A stretch of DNA of 64,000 bases from an uncultured Lachnospiraceae bacterium (GCA_902789175.1 CADANF010000003.1:50234-114233); one strand, 5' to 3'; counted from the stretch's first letter, positions 8,043 to 17,905 are shown. A program made the numbers and translations. Notes: a model not told the origin generated them from the letters alone.

Positions 8043-9713
8043 CTAGAAGAGTCCTACTGTATCTCCATTTTCATTTATATCTATCATCTCTGCAGCCGGG
8101 CGCTTTGGAAGTCCTGGCATAGTCATGATAGAACCAGCAATAGCAACAACAAATCCAGCACCAGCTGACATATAAACTTCTCTTATCTCTACAGTAAATC
8201 CTTCTGGTCTTCCAAGCTTTGAAGGATCATCTGATAAAGAATACTGAGTCTTTGCCATACATACCGGCGTATTTGTATATCCCATCTCTTCAATCTTTTT
8301 AATAGCGCGAATGGCCTCAGCTGAATAAGTTACATCTGCTGCACCATATATTTCCGTAGCGATAGTCTTGATCTTATCCATGATAGGAAGATTCTCATCA
8401 TAGATTGGATGATAATCGGACTTCTTTGTTTCAAGAGTCTTAAGTACAGCTTCAGCAAGTGGAATTCCACCTTCTCCGCCCTTAGCCCATACTTCAGATA
8501 CAGTAACATCAACGTCTCTTTCCTTACAGTACTCTCTTATATAATCAATTTCTGCATCAGTATCTGATACGAACTTATTAAGAGTAACTACAACAGGAAG
8601 TCCGAATTTCTTTAAATTTTCAATATGCTTTCCTAAATTGCAGATACCATTTTTTAATGCATCAAGATTTTCATTATTAAGATCAGCCTTAGCAACTCCG
8701 CCATTATATTTAAGGGCACGGACAGTTGCAACAAGAACTGCCATATCCGGTTTAAGACCAGCCATACGGCACTTGATATCAAGGAACTTTTCAGCCCCAA
8801 GATCTGCTCCAAAACCTGCTTCAGTAACTACATAATCAGCACACTTAAGAGCTGTCTTTGTAGCACGTACCGAGTTACATCCATGAGCAATATTTGCAAA
8901 TGGTCCACCGTGTACGATTGCTGGATTATTCTCCAAAGACTGGATAACATTCGGCTTTATAGCATCCTTTAAAAGTACAGTCATTGCACCTACGCAGTTA
9001 AGATCAGAAGCAAAAACAGGTTCATTATCATAATTATAAGCAACTATGATACGGCCTAATCTCTTTTTAAGGTCATCCAGGTCATCAGCAAGGCAAAGAA
9101 TAGCCATAACTTCTGATGCAACAGTGATGATAAAATGATCCTCACGAACAACACCGTCGGTTCTCTTGCCCTGACCAATTGTGATATTTCTAAGAGCTCT
9201 GTCGTTCATATCAAGACAGCGCTTAAATACTATTCTCTTTGGATCGATCCTAAGAGCATTGCCCTGCTGTAAATGATTATCAAGGCAGGCACATAAAAGA
9301 TTATTTGCTGAAGTGATAGCATGAAAATCCCCTGTAAAATGAAGATTAAGTTTCTCCATAGGTACAACCTGGGCATATCCACCTCCGGCAGCACCACCTT
9401 TAATTCCAAAACAAGGTCCAAGGGATGGCTCTCTTAAAGCAACTATAGAATTCTTACCTAACTTTCTTAAAGCATCGCCAAGACCAATAGTAACTGTAGT
9501 CTTTCCTTCACCAGCAGGTGTTGGGTTAATAGCAGTAACAAGTATCAATTTTCCAGAAGGATTATCTTTTATCCTGTCGATAAATTCATCAGAGAACTTA
9601 GCCATATTCTTTCCGTAAAGAATAAGATCATCTTCAGAGCAGCCGATCTTTTCAGCGATAACTCTGATATCCTTCATGTCTGCCTTTTCAGCAATCTCAA
9701 TATCTGTCAGCAT
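8043..9713 (-). CDS. fhs: Formate--tetrahydrofolate ligase
   Basis: The 556-residue protein has the family's normal length and its P-loop-like TPAGEGKTT (65-73). Other family blocks are [33 protein letters not shown] and the C-terminal [11 protein letters not shown]. It makes 10-formyl-THF from formate, ATP and THF in anaerobic one-carbon metabolism. It heads the operon with folD, rimO and pgsA. The start follows AGAGAGGT. Confidence 0.97.
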   Translation of the reverse strand: MLTDIEIAEKADMKDIRVIAEKIGCSEDDLILYGKNMAKFSDEFIDRIKDNPSGKLILVTAINPTPAGEGKTTVTIGLGDALRKLGKNSIVALREPSLGPCFGIKGGAAGGGYAQVVPMEKLNLHFTGDFHAITSANNLLCACLDNHLQQGNALRIDPKRIVFKRCLDMNDRALRNITIGQGKRTDGVVREDHFIITVASEVMAILCLADDLDDLKKRLGRIIVAYNYDNEPVFASDLNCVGAMTVLLKDAIKPNVIQSLENNPAIVHGGPFANIAHGCNSVRATKTALKCADYVVTEAGFGADLGAEKFLDIKCRMAGLKPDMAVLVATVRALKYNGGVAKADLNNENLDALKNGICNLGKHIENLKKFGLPVVVTLNKFVSDTDAEIDYIREYCKERDVDVTVSEVWAKGGEGGIPLAEAVLKTLETKKSDYHPIYDENLPIMDKIKTIATEIYGAADVTYSAEAIRAIKKIEEMGYTNTPVCMAKTQYSLSDDPSKLGRPEGFTVEIREVYMSAGAGFVVAIAGSIMTMPGLPKRPAAEMIDINENGDTVGLF

Positions 9714-9749
9714 TAATCTTTTACCTCTCTTAATGTATTGTTTTCTCCC

Positions 9750-9767
9750 GGCTGAATTTTATCAGCC
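9750..9767 (-). other. Small hairpin just upstream of fhs
   Basis: GGCTGA and TCAGCC pair across a 6-nt loop in the presumed fhs leader, close to the ribosome site. No known folate riboswitch consensus was recognised, and a role is only possible. Confidence 0.3.
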
Positions 9768-9774
9768 ATCTAAT

Positions 9775-9803
9775 AAAATAACATCTATCTTCCATTAAGT
9801 AAA
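9775..9803 (-). promoter_or_regulatory. Weak promoter candidate for fhs operon
   Basis: TTTACT and TATTTT lie 17 bp apart in the gap between ftsK and fhs. The match is partial in AT-rich DNA. Confidence 0.3.
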
Positions 9804-9832
9804 TGAAACATTTAAATATTTAAATAAAAAAA

Positions 9833-12748
9833 TTATTTTACACTGTACTTTTCTTCAAATTCAGTAGCAGTCATAAGAACCCTTCTAGGTTTTGTTCCCT
9901 CTTCTTCTCCTACTACTCCAGCTTCACAAAGCTGATCCATGATACGCGCAGCCCTGTTAAAGCCGATCCTAAAAACTCTCTGAAGATTACCGATCGAAGC
10001 CTTATCTTTTTCTATAACAAGTTTTGCTGCATCTTCAAAAAGCTCATCATATCTGTTGTCATCATCTGAATCCGAAGATGAAGCTGCACTAGAGGAGCTG
10101 TTTTCTACGGCATCAGCAATATTATCATCATATCCATTACCTTCAAAATTAGACTTGATAAAATCAGTAACAGAATTGATCTCTTCATCAGATATAAATG
10201 CCCCCTGTACTCTCACTGGTTTAGAATAACCTGTTGGAAAGTAAAGCATGTCGCCATGTCCTAAAAGTTTTTCAGCACCTACCATATCAATGATAGTTCT
10301 GGAATCTACTCCAGATGATACCGAAAATGCTATTCGGCTTGGAACATTTGCCTTGATAAGCCCAGTTATAACATCAACTGAAGGTCTCTGAGTTGCGATA
10401 ATAAGATGGATACCAGCTGCACGGGCAAGCTGAGAAAGTCTTACGATAGAATCCTCAACCTCTCCATGAGCAACCATCATAAGATCTGCCAACTCATCAA
10501 CGATGACCACAATAAGAGGCATTTTCTTTGGTGCTTCAGTCTGTCCCTCTGTCATAAATTCTTCAGGACTAACTTCTAACTTCTTATTATAACCTTCAAT
10601 ATTTCTTACATTATATTTGGCAAAAAGCTGATAACGTTTTGTCATTTCTATAACAGCCCAGTTAAGTGCACCAGCAGCTTTCTTTGGATCCGTTACAACA
10701 GGTATAAGAAGATGTGGAATACCATTATAAGGAGCAAGTTCAACCTGTTTTGGATCGATCATGATCATCCTTACTTCTTCAGGTCGAGCCTTATATAAAA
10801 TACTCATGATGATAGTATTGATACATACAGATTTACCTGAACCCGTCTGACCTGCAATAAGAAGATGTGGCATCTTGGCAAGATTACCAACCACAGTCTT
10901 ACCACCAATATCTTTACCTACAGCAAAACTTATCTTAGAACCAGATTCTTTAAAATCAGAAGATTCTATCAATTCTCTTGCAGATACTGCAGCATTTACT
11001 TTATTCGGAACCTCAATACCTATAGCAGATTTACCAGGAATAGGCGCTTCTATTCTTATATCTGTAGCAGCAAGAGCAAGTTTGATATCATCCTGTAAAG
11101 ACAAAATCTTACTGACCTTAACACCTACATCCGGCTGCATTTCATAACGGGTAACTGCAGGTCCCTGGCTTACGCCAGTCATGGTAACATTAACTCCAAA
11201 GCTCTTTAATGTTTCAGCAAGTCTTATCTGTGTTTCCCTTACATCTTTCATAGAATCAGAAGAACTATTCTTCATCTTCTTAAGAAGTGAAGTTGGAGGA
11301 AAACGATAAGCTTTAACAACACTGTTACTATTTTCAGAAGAATCAATTTCTGATGCAACCGTTGCTGTTTCTTTCTCTTTATCAGCCTTTGTTACCTTCT
11401 CTTCAGATTTTACTGATGTATTCGCCTCTGATCTCACCTCAGAATCTTTGACTTCCTTTGGAGCTTCATTAAAGAGTTCTTCCATCTCTTTACTTACAGT
11501 TCCTGTAGTTCTGTCATATCTTATATCTGAATCTTCATATAGAGGATCATCATATGTTTCACCCGATGGCTCCAGTTCAAATTCTTCTGCTTCATCAAAG
11601 TTTACAGGACTATTTTCCTGATTAGATTTCTTAATAAACTCAGGAATGCTTATCTTTGATTCATTTGAAACCTCGCTGAACTGTATGGTCATACTATTAG
11701 GAAGTGAGATATGTCTTTCTTCTGTCTTTGGTTTGAATTCACTTGCTTTAAGGACTTCTTCTGCATTATCTAAAGTTTTTTCGTCAACTTTATTAACATT
11801 TTCCTTAAACGCCTGAGCTCTTAATTCGCTGATAATATCAGTTTTTCTATCATGAAATGGATCTGGCAAAGTGTCATGACTTATATCTTTGTCAAGGAGT
11901 TCATGTACTTCTTCATCAGCAACCACAACATTCTTTCTGGATTTTTTAGATTTTGATTTTTCATCAACTTTATCATTTGTCTTATCAGAAGAGTCTTCCA
12001 AAACAGCTATCCTATCAAGAAGTCCTCTTTTTTTCATGGCAGGATGAGTTTCTTTAATCTCTTCTTCCTCATTAATATCATCATAATTAAGATTAACAGG
12101 ATTCATGTCTCCTGCCAGATTCTTAATAAAATTAATAAGAGAAATGCCGGTAACTTCAATGATAGTTACAAATGATAAAACTACAAGAAGGATTATCATA
12201 CCAACCTTGCTGATAAGCTTTATAAGAAGAATTGTAAGCCCTCCAGCAAAGATTCCTCCTCCGGCACGTTTTTCATAACCTAAGTTAAATAGTTCTTTAA
12301 AGGACTTAATATCTGTTCCTGAAAGCAGCTGAAATATCGAAGCTGTAATGACAAAGGCAATTCCTATCCAGATGATCTTTCTTATAACACTTTTCTTTGG
12401 TCCATTTGCAAGAATAAAAGCAATGGCAAGAAAAAAGTAAATTGGCATAATATACTGTATTCTTCCAAAGAATCCGAAGAAAAGACTGCTTATAGCATTC
12501 CCTGCCATTCCACAAATGCCAAAATTTGCACACATAAGAAAAATCGCAATAGCCAGATAAATAAGGAGATATATCTCCCTTACTCTTTCTGGACTTAAGT
12601 CTTTATCTTCATCGTGTATTATCCTTGAAGTTCTCTCAACCTTAGAAGTCCTTTCACGGTTAGCTGACTGTTTTACCTTTGAGGCATTGTTTATATTTTT
12701 AGTTTTATTTTTTGAAGTGGATGTACTCCCTGTTTTTTTGGAAGCCAT
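9833..12748 (-). CDS. ftsK: FtsK/SpoIIIE DNA translocase
   Basis: A 971-residue membrane-anchored translocase that pumps DNA during division and, in sporulating relatives, into the forespore. The N-terminal region has four to five membrane segments (about 55-210). A long charged Ser/Glu/Lys-rich linker (about 220-490) precedes the motor, with Walker A GQTGSGKS near 635 and Walker B-like DELADLMM. The C-terminal winged-helix gamma domain (about 905-965, IGNLQRVFRIGFNRAARIMD) reads orientation sequences. The linker is longer than in B. subtilis SpoIIIE (about 790 residues in total). It starts after AAAGGAG, just below the pnp terminator hairpin. Confidence 0.96.
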   Translation of the reverse strand: MASKKTGSTSTSKNKTKNINNASKVKQSANRERTSKVERTSRIIHDEDKDLSPERVREIYLLIYLAIAIFLMCANFGICGMAGNAISSLFFGFFGRIQYIMPIYFFLAIAFILANGPKKSVIRKIIWIGIAFVITASIFQLLSGTDIKSFKELFNLGYEKRAGGGIFAGGLTILLIKLISKVGMIILLVVLSFVTIIEVTGISLINFIKNLAGDMNPVNLNYDDINEEEEIKETHPAMKKRGLLDRIAVLEDSSDKTNDKVDEKSKSKKSRKNVVVADEEVHELLDKDISHDTLPDPFHDRKTDIISELRAQAFKENVNKVDEKTLDNAEEVLKASEFKPKTEERHISLPNSMTIQFSEVSNESKISIPEFIKKSNQENSPVNFDEAEEFELEPSGETYDDPLYEDSDIRYDRTTGTVSKEMEELFNEAPKEVKDSEVRSEANTSVKSEEKVTKADKEKETATVASEIDSSENSNSVVKAYRFPPTSLLKKMKNSSSDSMKDVRETQIRLAETLKSFGVNVTMTGVSQGPAVTRYEMQPDVGVKVSKILSLQDDIKLALAATDIRIEAPIPGKSAIGIEVPNKVNAAVSARELIESSDFKESGSKISFAVGKDIGGKTVVGNLAKMPHLLIAGQTGSGKSVCINTIIMSILYKARPEEVRMIMIDPKQVELAPYNGIPHLLIPVVTDPKKAAGALNWAVIEMTKRYQLFAKYNVRNIEGYNKKLEVSPEEFMTEGQTEAPKKMPLIVVIVDELADLMMVAHGEVEDSIVRLSQLARAAGIHLIIATQRPSVDVITGLIKANVPSRIAFSVSSGVDSRTIIDMVGAEKLLGHGDMLYFPTGYSKPVRVQGAFISDEEINSVTDFIKSNFEGNGYDDNIADAVENSSSSAASSSDSDDDNRYDELFEDAAKLVIEKDKASIGNLQRVFRIGFNRAARIMDQLCEAGVVGEEEGTKPRRVLMTATEFEEKYSVK

Positions 12749-12772
12749 ATTATACTCCTTTATATCAGATAA

Positions 12773-12792
12773 GGCTCCCCTTTCGGGGAGCC
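12773..12792 (-). terminator. GAAA-tetraloop hairpin between pnp and ftsK
   Basis: An 8-bp GC-rich stem (GGCTCCCC/GGGGAGCC) is closed by a GAAA tetraloop. The following T-tract is weak (TTATCTG), so it may be a partial terminator or a 3' stabiliser of pnp mRNA. Confidence 0.6.
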
Positions 12793-12815
12793 CTTATTAT
12801 TATTAAAAATGAGAA

Positions 12816-14900
12816 TTATTCAGCATCTTTAAGACTAAGGCTGATCTTACCCATCTTGTCAATGTCAAGGACCTTAACGCGTACTGTGTCACCGATATTA
12901 ACAACATCTTCAACTTTTTCTACTCTTTCTTCAGAAAGCTTAGAAATATGGATCATACCATCCTTATTAGGTGAAAGCTGTACAAATGCGCCAAATGGCA
13001 TGATTCTGACAACCTTGCCTTCATAAGTCTTACCAACTTCGATTGGATCAACAATAAGATGGATCATCTTGATTGCTTTATCCATGCCTGCCTGCTCAAC
13101 ACCACATACTGATACGCGTCCATCATCTGTGATATCAATCTTAACGCCAGTCTCCTCAATGATAGTATTGATTGTCTTACCACGCTGTCCGATAACTTCA
13201 CCGATCTTCTCCGGATCAATCTGCATCTGAACAATCTTAGGAGCATATTCATTAACTGTAGGACGTGGAGCAGGGATGCACTTAAGCATAACTTCATTTA
13301 AGATATACATTCTTGCTTCACGAGTTCTGGCAATAGCCTCTTTAATGATATCATTTGTAAGACCATGGATCTTAATATCCATCTGGATAGCTGTGATACC
13401 CTTTTCTGTACCTGCTACCTTGAAGTCCATGTCACCGAAGAAATCTTCGAGACCCTGAATATCTGTAAGCACGATATAATCATCATCTGTGTCACCTGTA
13501 ACGAGACCACATGAAATACCAGCTACAGGAGCCTTGATTGGTACACCAGCTGCCATAAGTGCCATACATGAAGCACAAACTGAAGCCTGTGATGTAGAAC
13601 CATTTGATTCAAATGTCTCTGATACAGCACGGATAGCATATGGGAATTCATCTTCTGAAGGAATAACTGGAACAAGTGCTCTCTCAGCAAGTGCTCCGTG
13701 TCCGATCTCTCGACGTCCTGGTCCACGGCTTACCTTTGTTTCACCAACTGAATATGATGGGAAATTATACTGGTGGATATATCTCTTAACTGTAACATTT
13801 TCATCAAGTCCTTCAACTTTCTGAGCCTCTGAAAGAGGTGCAAGTGTTACAACATCACAGATCTGTGTCTGTCCTCTTGTGAACATAGCTGAACCATGAA
13901 CACGTGGGATGATATCAATTTCAGCTGCAAGTGGTCTGATCTCGTTAATAGCACGTCCATCAGGTCTCTTATGATCCTTTAAGATCATCTTACGAACTGT
14001 CTTCTTCTGATACTGATACAGTGCATCATCAAGTCTGTTCATCCATTCTTCATTATCAGCAAACTTCTCAGCAAGACGAGTCTTTATCTCAAAGATATTA
14101 TTCTCTCTTGTCTGCTTATCATCTGTAAATACAGCAGTCTCCATAACATCCGATGGAACTTCTGCTTTGATAGCTTCCATTAAATCTTCTGGAACAGCAT
14201 AACTTGTGTAGCTGTGCTTTTCCTTACCGCAATCAGCCACGATCATATCGATAAACTTGATAACTTCCTGGTTAACCTTATGAGCAAGGAAGATAGCTTC
14301 AAGCATCTTATCTTCTGGAACTTCGTTAGCACCAGCTTCAATCATGATAACCTTTTCTCTTGTTGAAGCTACTGTAAGCTGAAGATCAGAATTCTTATAG
14401 TGATCAGCTGTTGGGTTAACAACGAACTTTCCATCGATAAGACCAATCTGTGTTGTAGCACAAGGTCCATCGAATGGAATATCTGAAATCGAAACAGCGA
14501 TTGCTGTACCGAGCATAGCTGTAAGCTCTGGTCTGCAATCTGGATCAACTGACATAACAAGGTTCTCTAATGTAACATCGTTACGATAATCCTTAGGGAA
14601 AAGAGGTCTCATAGGTCTGTCGATTACACGGCATGTAAGAACAGCATTCTCTGAAGCCTTACCTTCTCTCTTGTTGAAACCGCCTGGCATCTTACCAACG
14701 GCATACATTTTTTCATTATACTCTACTGAAAGTGGAAAGAAATCTACACCTTCTCTTGGCTCTTTAGAAGCTGTAGCAGTTGAAAGAACAACTGTATCTC
14801 CATAATGAATGAGTACACAACCATTTGCCTGCTTACCAACTCTTCCAACATCTACACGAAGAGTTCTGCCTGCAAGCTCCATTTCAAACTTTTTGTACAT
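12816..14900 (-). CDS. pnp: Polyribonucleotide nucleotidyltransferase (PNPase)
   Basis: The 694-residue length is normal. It has two RNase PH-like halves (about 1-220 and 310-540), a KH domain (IGEVIGQRGKTINTI, about 565-580) and an S1 domain (about 620-690, YEGKVVRIMPFGAFVQL). The catalytic second half contains TRGQTQICDVVTL and the metal-binding DMDFKVAGT. It degrades RNA phosphorolytically in 3' to 5' direction. It is preceded by its own promoter and a long leader hairpin, which suggests post-transcriptional autocontrol as in other bacteria (inference). Confidence 0.97.
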   Translation of the reverse strand: MYKKFEMELAGRTLRVDVGRVGKQANGCVLIHYGDTVVLSTATASKEPREGVDFFPLSVEYNEKMYAVGKMPGGFNKREGKASENAVLTCRVIDRPMRPLFPKDYRNDVTLENLVMSVDPDCRPELTAMLGTAIAVSISDIPFDGPCATTQIGLIDGKFVVNPTADHYKNSDLQLTVASTREKVIMIEAGANEVPEDKMLEAIFLAHKVNQEVIKFIDMIVADCGKEKHSYTSYAVPEDLMEAIKAEVPSDVMETAVFTDDKQTRENNIFEIKTRLAEKFADNEEWMNRLDDALYQYQKKTVRKMILKDHKRPDGRAINEIRPLAAEIDIIPRVHGSAMFTRGQTQICDVVTLAPLSEAQKVEGLDENVTVKRYIHQYNFPSYSVGETKVSRGPGRREIGHGALAERALVPVIPSEDEFPYAIRAVSETFESNGSTSQASVCASCMALMAAGVPIKAPVAGISCGLVTGDTDDDYIVLTDIQGLEDFFGDMDFKVAGTEKGITAIQMDIKIHGLTNDIIKEAIARTREARMYILNEVMLKCIPAPRPTVNEYAPKIVQMQIDPEKIGEVIGQRGKTINTIIEETGVKIDITDDGRVSVCGVEQAGMDKAIKMIHLIVDPIEVGKTYEGKVVRIMPFGAFVQLSPNKDGMIHISKLSEERVEKVEDVVNIGDTVRVKVLDIDKMGKISLSLKDAE

Positions 14901-14937
14901 TTTAATCTCCCTGAAATTAATATTTTATTCTAAGACA

Positions 14938-14996
14938 CCGAAACAACTGAAAAATCCACCCATATCAAGTATCGATAGCCTTTTCAGTAGTCTCGG
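14938..14996 (-). promoter_or_regulatory. Long leader hairpin upstream of pnp
   Basis: Two 16-nt arms (14938-14953 and 14981-14996) pair with one mismatch and one G-U pair across a 27-nt loop. The element lies wholly between the predicted start of transcription (about 15014) and the pnp ATG. In E. coli a pnp leader hairpin is the RNase III site for autoregulation; a similar role here is inferred. Confidence 0.55.
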
Positions 14997-15020
14997 CAAT
15001 ATCTTAAAACAATCTTAATA

Positions 15021-15049
15021 AATATATCATAGTTCCTTTAATTCTTCAA
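15021..15049 (-). promoter_or_regulatory. Promoter of pnp
   Basis: TTGAAG and TATATT are spaced by 17 bp, about 120 bp upstream of the pnp start. Confidence 0.5.
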
Positions 15050-15058
15050 GAATAAATA

Positions 15059-15081
15059 AGCAGGCCAAAATGTAGCCTGCT
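15059..15081 (-). terminator. Terminator-like hairpin after the damaged ABC locus
   Basis: The stem AGCAGGC/GCCTGCT encloses a 9-nt loop and is followed by TTATTTATT on the minus strand. It separates the decayed locus from the pnp promoter. Confidence 0.6.
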
Positions 15082-15106
15082 CATTAATTCACTATTATTT
15101 TTTTAA

Positions 15107-15546
15107 TTATCTGTATAAAATCTTATTGATTTTTTTTGTTCTTGTATAAAGACGTGTTACTTCAAGTCCTTTTGCATCATCAGAATAATCCACCACGCAT
15201 TTAAAATCTCCTTTTTTATCACTAAAGACTTCTGAAGTATATTCGTTTATTCCATTAGTAAGCTCTTTCGAATAAATAAGCTGGTCATCTAAATAACAAT
15301 ATATTACACCATTTCCTTTTGATAAATTTATCTTGTAGCTGAATTTAAAATCATTTTTATAATCAAAACTACAACCAAAGCCAGATGAATTATCTTTCAA
15401 TTCCTTATCAACAGGACAAATAGTATTATTACAATCTATACTTCGTGTCCAGTCATTTTTTTGTTTAAAAATATAAAACATACTAAAAGTCCCAAAAACA
15501 CAACTGCTGCAATTATAATAAAGCAAACCATCTTTTTTTTACTCAT
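15107..15546 (-). pseudogene. Frameshifted small membrane-anchored protein
   Basis: The natural start is the ATG at 15546, which overlaps the stop of the ABC ATPase. It reads MSKKKMVCFIIIAAVVFLGL and continues as one membrane segment, but this frame closes soon after. Directly after a run of seven A (minus strand, 15456-15462) the reading moves to another frame, which runs on for over 110 codons to 15107. Joining the frames gives a membrane anchor plus a soluble extracytoplasmic domain with several cysteines. A one-base indel in the A-run is simplest; ribosomal slippage is possible. I do not recognise the family. It probably belonged to the ABC system upstream. Confidence 0.6.
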
Positions 15547-16236
15547 GTTCAAACCTCTTATTTTCTATATTATCATCCGAAACAATCTTACCATCTTCCA
15601 AAGTAACGATTCTGTTAGTCATTTCAGCAATAGTTCTATCATGGGTTACTACAACCACAGTCTTACCTTTTTTATTAATCTGAGTAAGAACATCCATAAT
15701 ATCTTTTGCAGTAGATGAATCTAAAGCACCTGTTGGTTCATCCGCAAGGATAAGATCATTATCAGTAACCAAAGCTCTCGCAATTGCAACTCTTTGTCTC
15801 TGTCCTCCTGAAATCTGCCCTGGATATTTATTACTCAGTTCTTCTATCCCCATTTTTTTTAGCATATCATCAATTATCTCTTTACGTTTTTTTCTACGTA
15901 CTCCTTGTCCTTCAAGAGAAATAGAAATATTCTCAAATACAGTAAGATGATCTATAAGTGCAAAATTCTGGAATATAAAACCGACATTATCTCTTCTATA
16001 TCTCCACATACGTTTTATTTTTAATCTCGAAACATCCTCACCTTTAAAATAAAATTTACCATCATTAAAGGAAGTCAGAAAACCAATGATATTAAGCAAT
16101 GTGGTTTTCCCGGAACCACTCCTTCCCATAATAGATGGAAATCCCCTTTATTTATTTCAAGAGACACATCATCCAACGCCTGGATCTCATATGTATCCCC
16201 TTTATATATCTTTGATATATTTTCTAATTTTATCAT
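15539..16236 (-). pseudogene. Frameshifted ABC transporter ATPase (MacB/LolD-like exporter class)
   Basis: The gene begins at the ATG at 16236, 9 bp after GGAGGG, reading MIKLENISKIYKGDTYEIQA up to KGDF. The family's usual continuation IMGRSGSGKTT is then in another frame: one base is missing between about 16134 and 16150. The rest is intact: Walker A GRSGSGKT, a Q-loop (FIFQNFALIDHLT), signature SGGQRQR, Walker B LILADEPTG, and H-loop VVTHD. Such ATPases pair with FtsX/MacB permeases. Only a scrap of a permease lies upstream, so the transporter is probably dead. Sequencing error cannot be excluded. Confidence 0.75.
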
Positions 16237-16255
16237 CTTAAAACCCTCCATCTAA

Positions 16256-16410
16256 CTAATATATTTCCAGATTTTTTTCGATAGAAAAACCAGACGCTAT
16301 CTTTACAGGCAGTAAAACCACTATAAAAGATGAAGTTATAGTAAAAATAAAAGAAATCAGAAGTTTTAAAATGCTAAAATCAGTTCTGATAATTCCAAAT
16401 TTACTAAAAT
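16256..16410 (-). pseudogene. C-terminal remnant of an FtsX/MacB-type permease
   Basis: The minus strand encodes a hydrophobic segment and a tail (LLPVKIASGFSIEKNLEIY, stop at 16256-16258). This resembles the last membrane helix and the Pro...S.IE.L ending of FtsX-like exporters. It stops 20 bp before the ABC ATPase, the usual permease position. Nothing of the remaining several hundred residues is left, because the aroE-aroK terminator lies immediately upstream. The family assignment rests on a short match. Confidence 0.4.
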
Positions 16411-16413
16411 ACA

Positions 16414-16457
16414 TATTAAAAAAGAGCAGGCACACACACACCTGCTCTTTTTTAATA
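16414..16457. terminator. Strong bidirectional terminator after aroE-aroK
   Basis: A perfect 17-bp stem with a CACACACACA loop carries A and T tracts on both sides, so it can work in either direction. It ends the aroE-aroK transcript. Confidence 0.9.
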
Positions 16458-16467
16458 TACACTGGAT

Positions 16468-17832
16468 TTACAATGCGGAATAGACAAGTTCCGCTATTTC
16501 CTCAGGAGTCTTTCCATCAGTTTCAATCTTTATATCACAGGACATATCATAATATGCCCTTCTTTGTTCCATCATAGTTTTGATTTTTTCTTTTACCTCA
16601 TCTGAACTGCCGGATTTAAGAAGAGGTCTTGTGGTATCATACTGAATTCTATTATATATTTCTTCAGGTGATGCCATGAGATAATAAATCTTTCCTGTAT
16701 CTTTTAAGATATTTACATTCTCTTTACGAAGAACAATCCCTCCACCAGTTGCAATAACTGTATTATAGCATTTTACAGAAAGTTCTCTTAAAGCTTCTGT
16801 CTCCATCTTTCTAAATGTATCTTCTCCAAATCTTTCAAAGATCTCATTTATAGACATGCCCTCTTTTTCTACTATATATTCATCTGTGTCAATAAAATCC
16901 ATTCCATAAAGAACACTGATTTTCTTTCCCACAGCGGATTTTCCAGATCCCATATAACCTGTAAGTATAATATTATCTCCATAAAGCTTCTTACAAAGAT
17001 TATTATAAACAGTCTCTGAAAGTTCAGAAGAAACATTAATATCATTCCATAATTCATAGGCTATGATTCCCTGATATAAAAGCATTTTAAGCCCATTATC
17101 ACAAGGCACAGCGTGTTCCATCATTTTTTCAATAAATGGAGTTATCGCAGGATTATAAATAAGATCATAACCATAATCTGCCATCTCATAGAAAGAATCA
17201 TCTTCAATAAGAAGACCATCTTCTTTCTTTAAACCAAGGGAAGTACACTGGATCATAATATATCTTTCCTTAGGAATTATGCTGATATTATCAGCTTTTA
17301 CGGGTTTTATCACATTCTTATCAAATATCTTATTAATCTCATCAGCTAAAGAAACAGCTTTTTCCAAAGTTCTATTAATAAGAAAGACTAAAGATGCTCC
17401 TTCTTTTACTGCCATATAAAGAGCCGCCCTTGCTGCTCCACCCGCACCGAGAATTATCACATTCTTATCTTTAAGCGAAACGCCACTTACACTTAGCGCC
17501 CTTAAAAGACCTGGCATGTCAGTATTATATCCCTTAAATCCATTTCCAGTTCTAACAAGGGTATTTACAGCACCTATATTTTTTGCGTCAGGATCAATTT
17601 CAGATAAATATGGAATTACGCTTTCTTTAAATGGAACCGTGACATTAAGGCCTGACACTCCCATAGAATATGCGCCTTCCACAGCTTTCTTTAAATCATC
17701 CACAGGAAATGGCACATAACATGAATTAATACCAAGCTTCTTTCCAAGATAATTATGAATATCTGGTGACAAGGTATGTTTCACCGGATTTCCAAATATG
17801 CCAAGTACTTTAGTTCTGCCATTAATATTCAT
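16468..17832 (-). CDS. Bifunctional shikimate dehydrogenase / shikimate kinase
   Basis: One 454-residue protein carries two consecutive steps of the shikimate pathway. Residues 1-282 are AroE: catalytic Lys69 in NVTVPFKE, Asp105 in YNTDMPG, NADP-binding GAGGAAR (129-135). Residues 286-454 are AroK: Walker A GYMGSGKS (292-299), DTDEY for shikimate binding, and GGGI. The two parts are usually separate proteins of about 280 and 170 residues, and both look complete. It reduces dehydroshikimate and phosphorylates the product in the cytosol. aroC, which works later in the pathway, lies 600 bp upstream beyond rpsO. Confidence 0.94.
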   Translation of the reverse strand: MNINGRTKVLGIFGNPVKHTLSPDIHNYLGKKLGINSCYVPFPVDDLKKAVEGAYSMGVSGLNVTVPFKESVIPYLSEIDPDAKNIGAVNTLVRTGNGFKGYNTDMPGLLRALSVSGVSLKDKNVIILGAGGAARAALYMAVKEGASLVFLINRTLEKAVSLADEINKIFDKNVIKPVKADNISIIPKERYIMIQCTSLGLKKEDGLLIEDDSFYEMADYGYDLIYNPAITPFIEKMMEHAVPCDNGLKMLLYQGIIAYELWNDINVSSELSETVYNNLCKKLYGDNIILTGYMGSGKSAVGKKISVLYGMDFIDTDEYIVEKEGMSINEIFERFGEDTFRKMETEALRELSVKCYNTVIATGGGIVLRKENVNILKDTGKIYYLMASPEEIYNRIQYDTTRPLLKSGSSDEVKEKIKTMMEQRRAYYDMSCDIKIETDGKTPEEIAELVYSAL

Positions 17833-17877
17833 AAAAACCTCCTGATAATATATTCACATTACATTTCACTAAATATA

Positions 17878-17905
17878 ATATTACCACAGCAAAGATAGAT
17901 TTCAA
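17878..17905 (-). promoter_or_regulatory. Promoter candidate for aroE-aroK
   Basis: TTGAAA and TAATAT are 16 bp apart, upstream of the AGGAGG ribosome site. Confidence 0.45.

Noticed and set aside
9714-9832. Folate riboswitch upstream of fhs
   Set aside because: The short leader shows only one small hairpin and no match to the conserved THF riboswitch sequence.
13489-13824. Plus-strand 111-codon open frame inside pnp
   Set aside because: It overlaps the catalytic half of PNPase in antisense and lacks a start signal.
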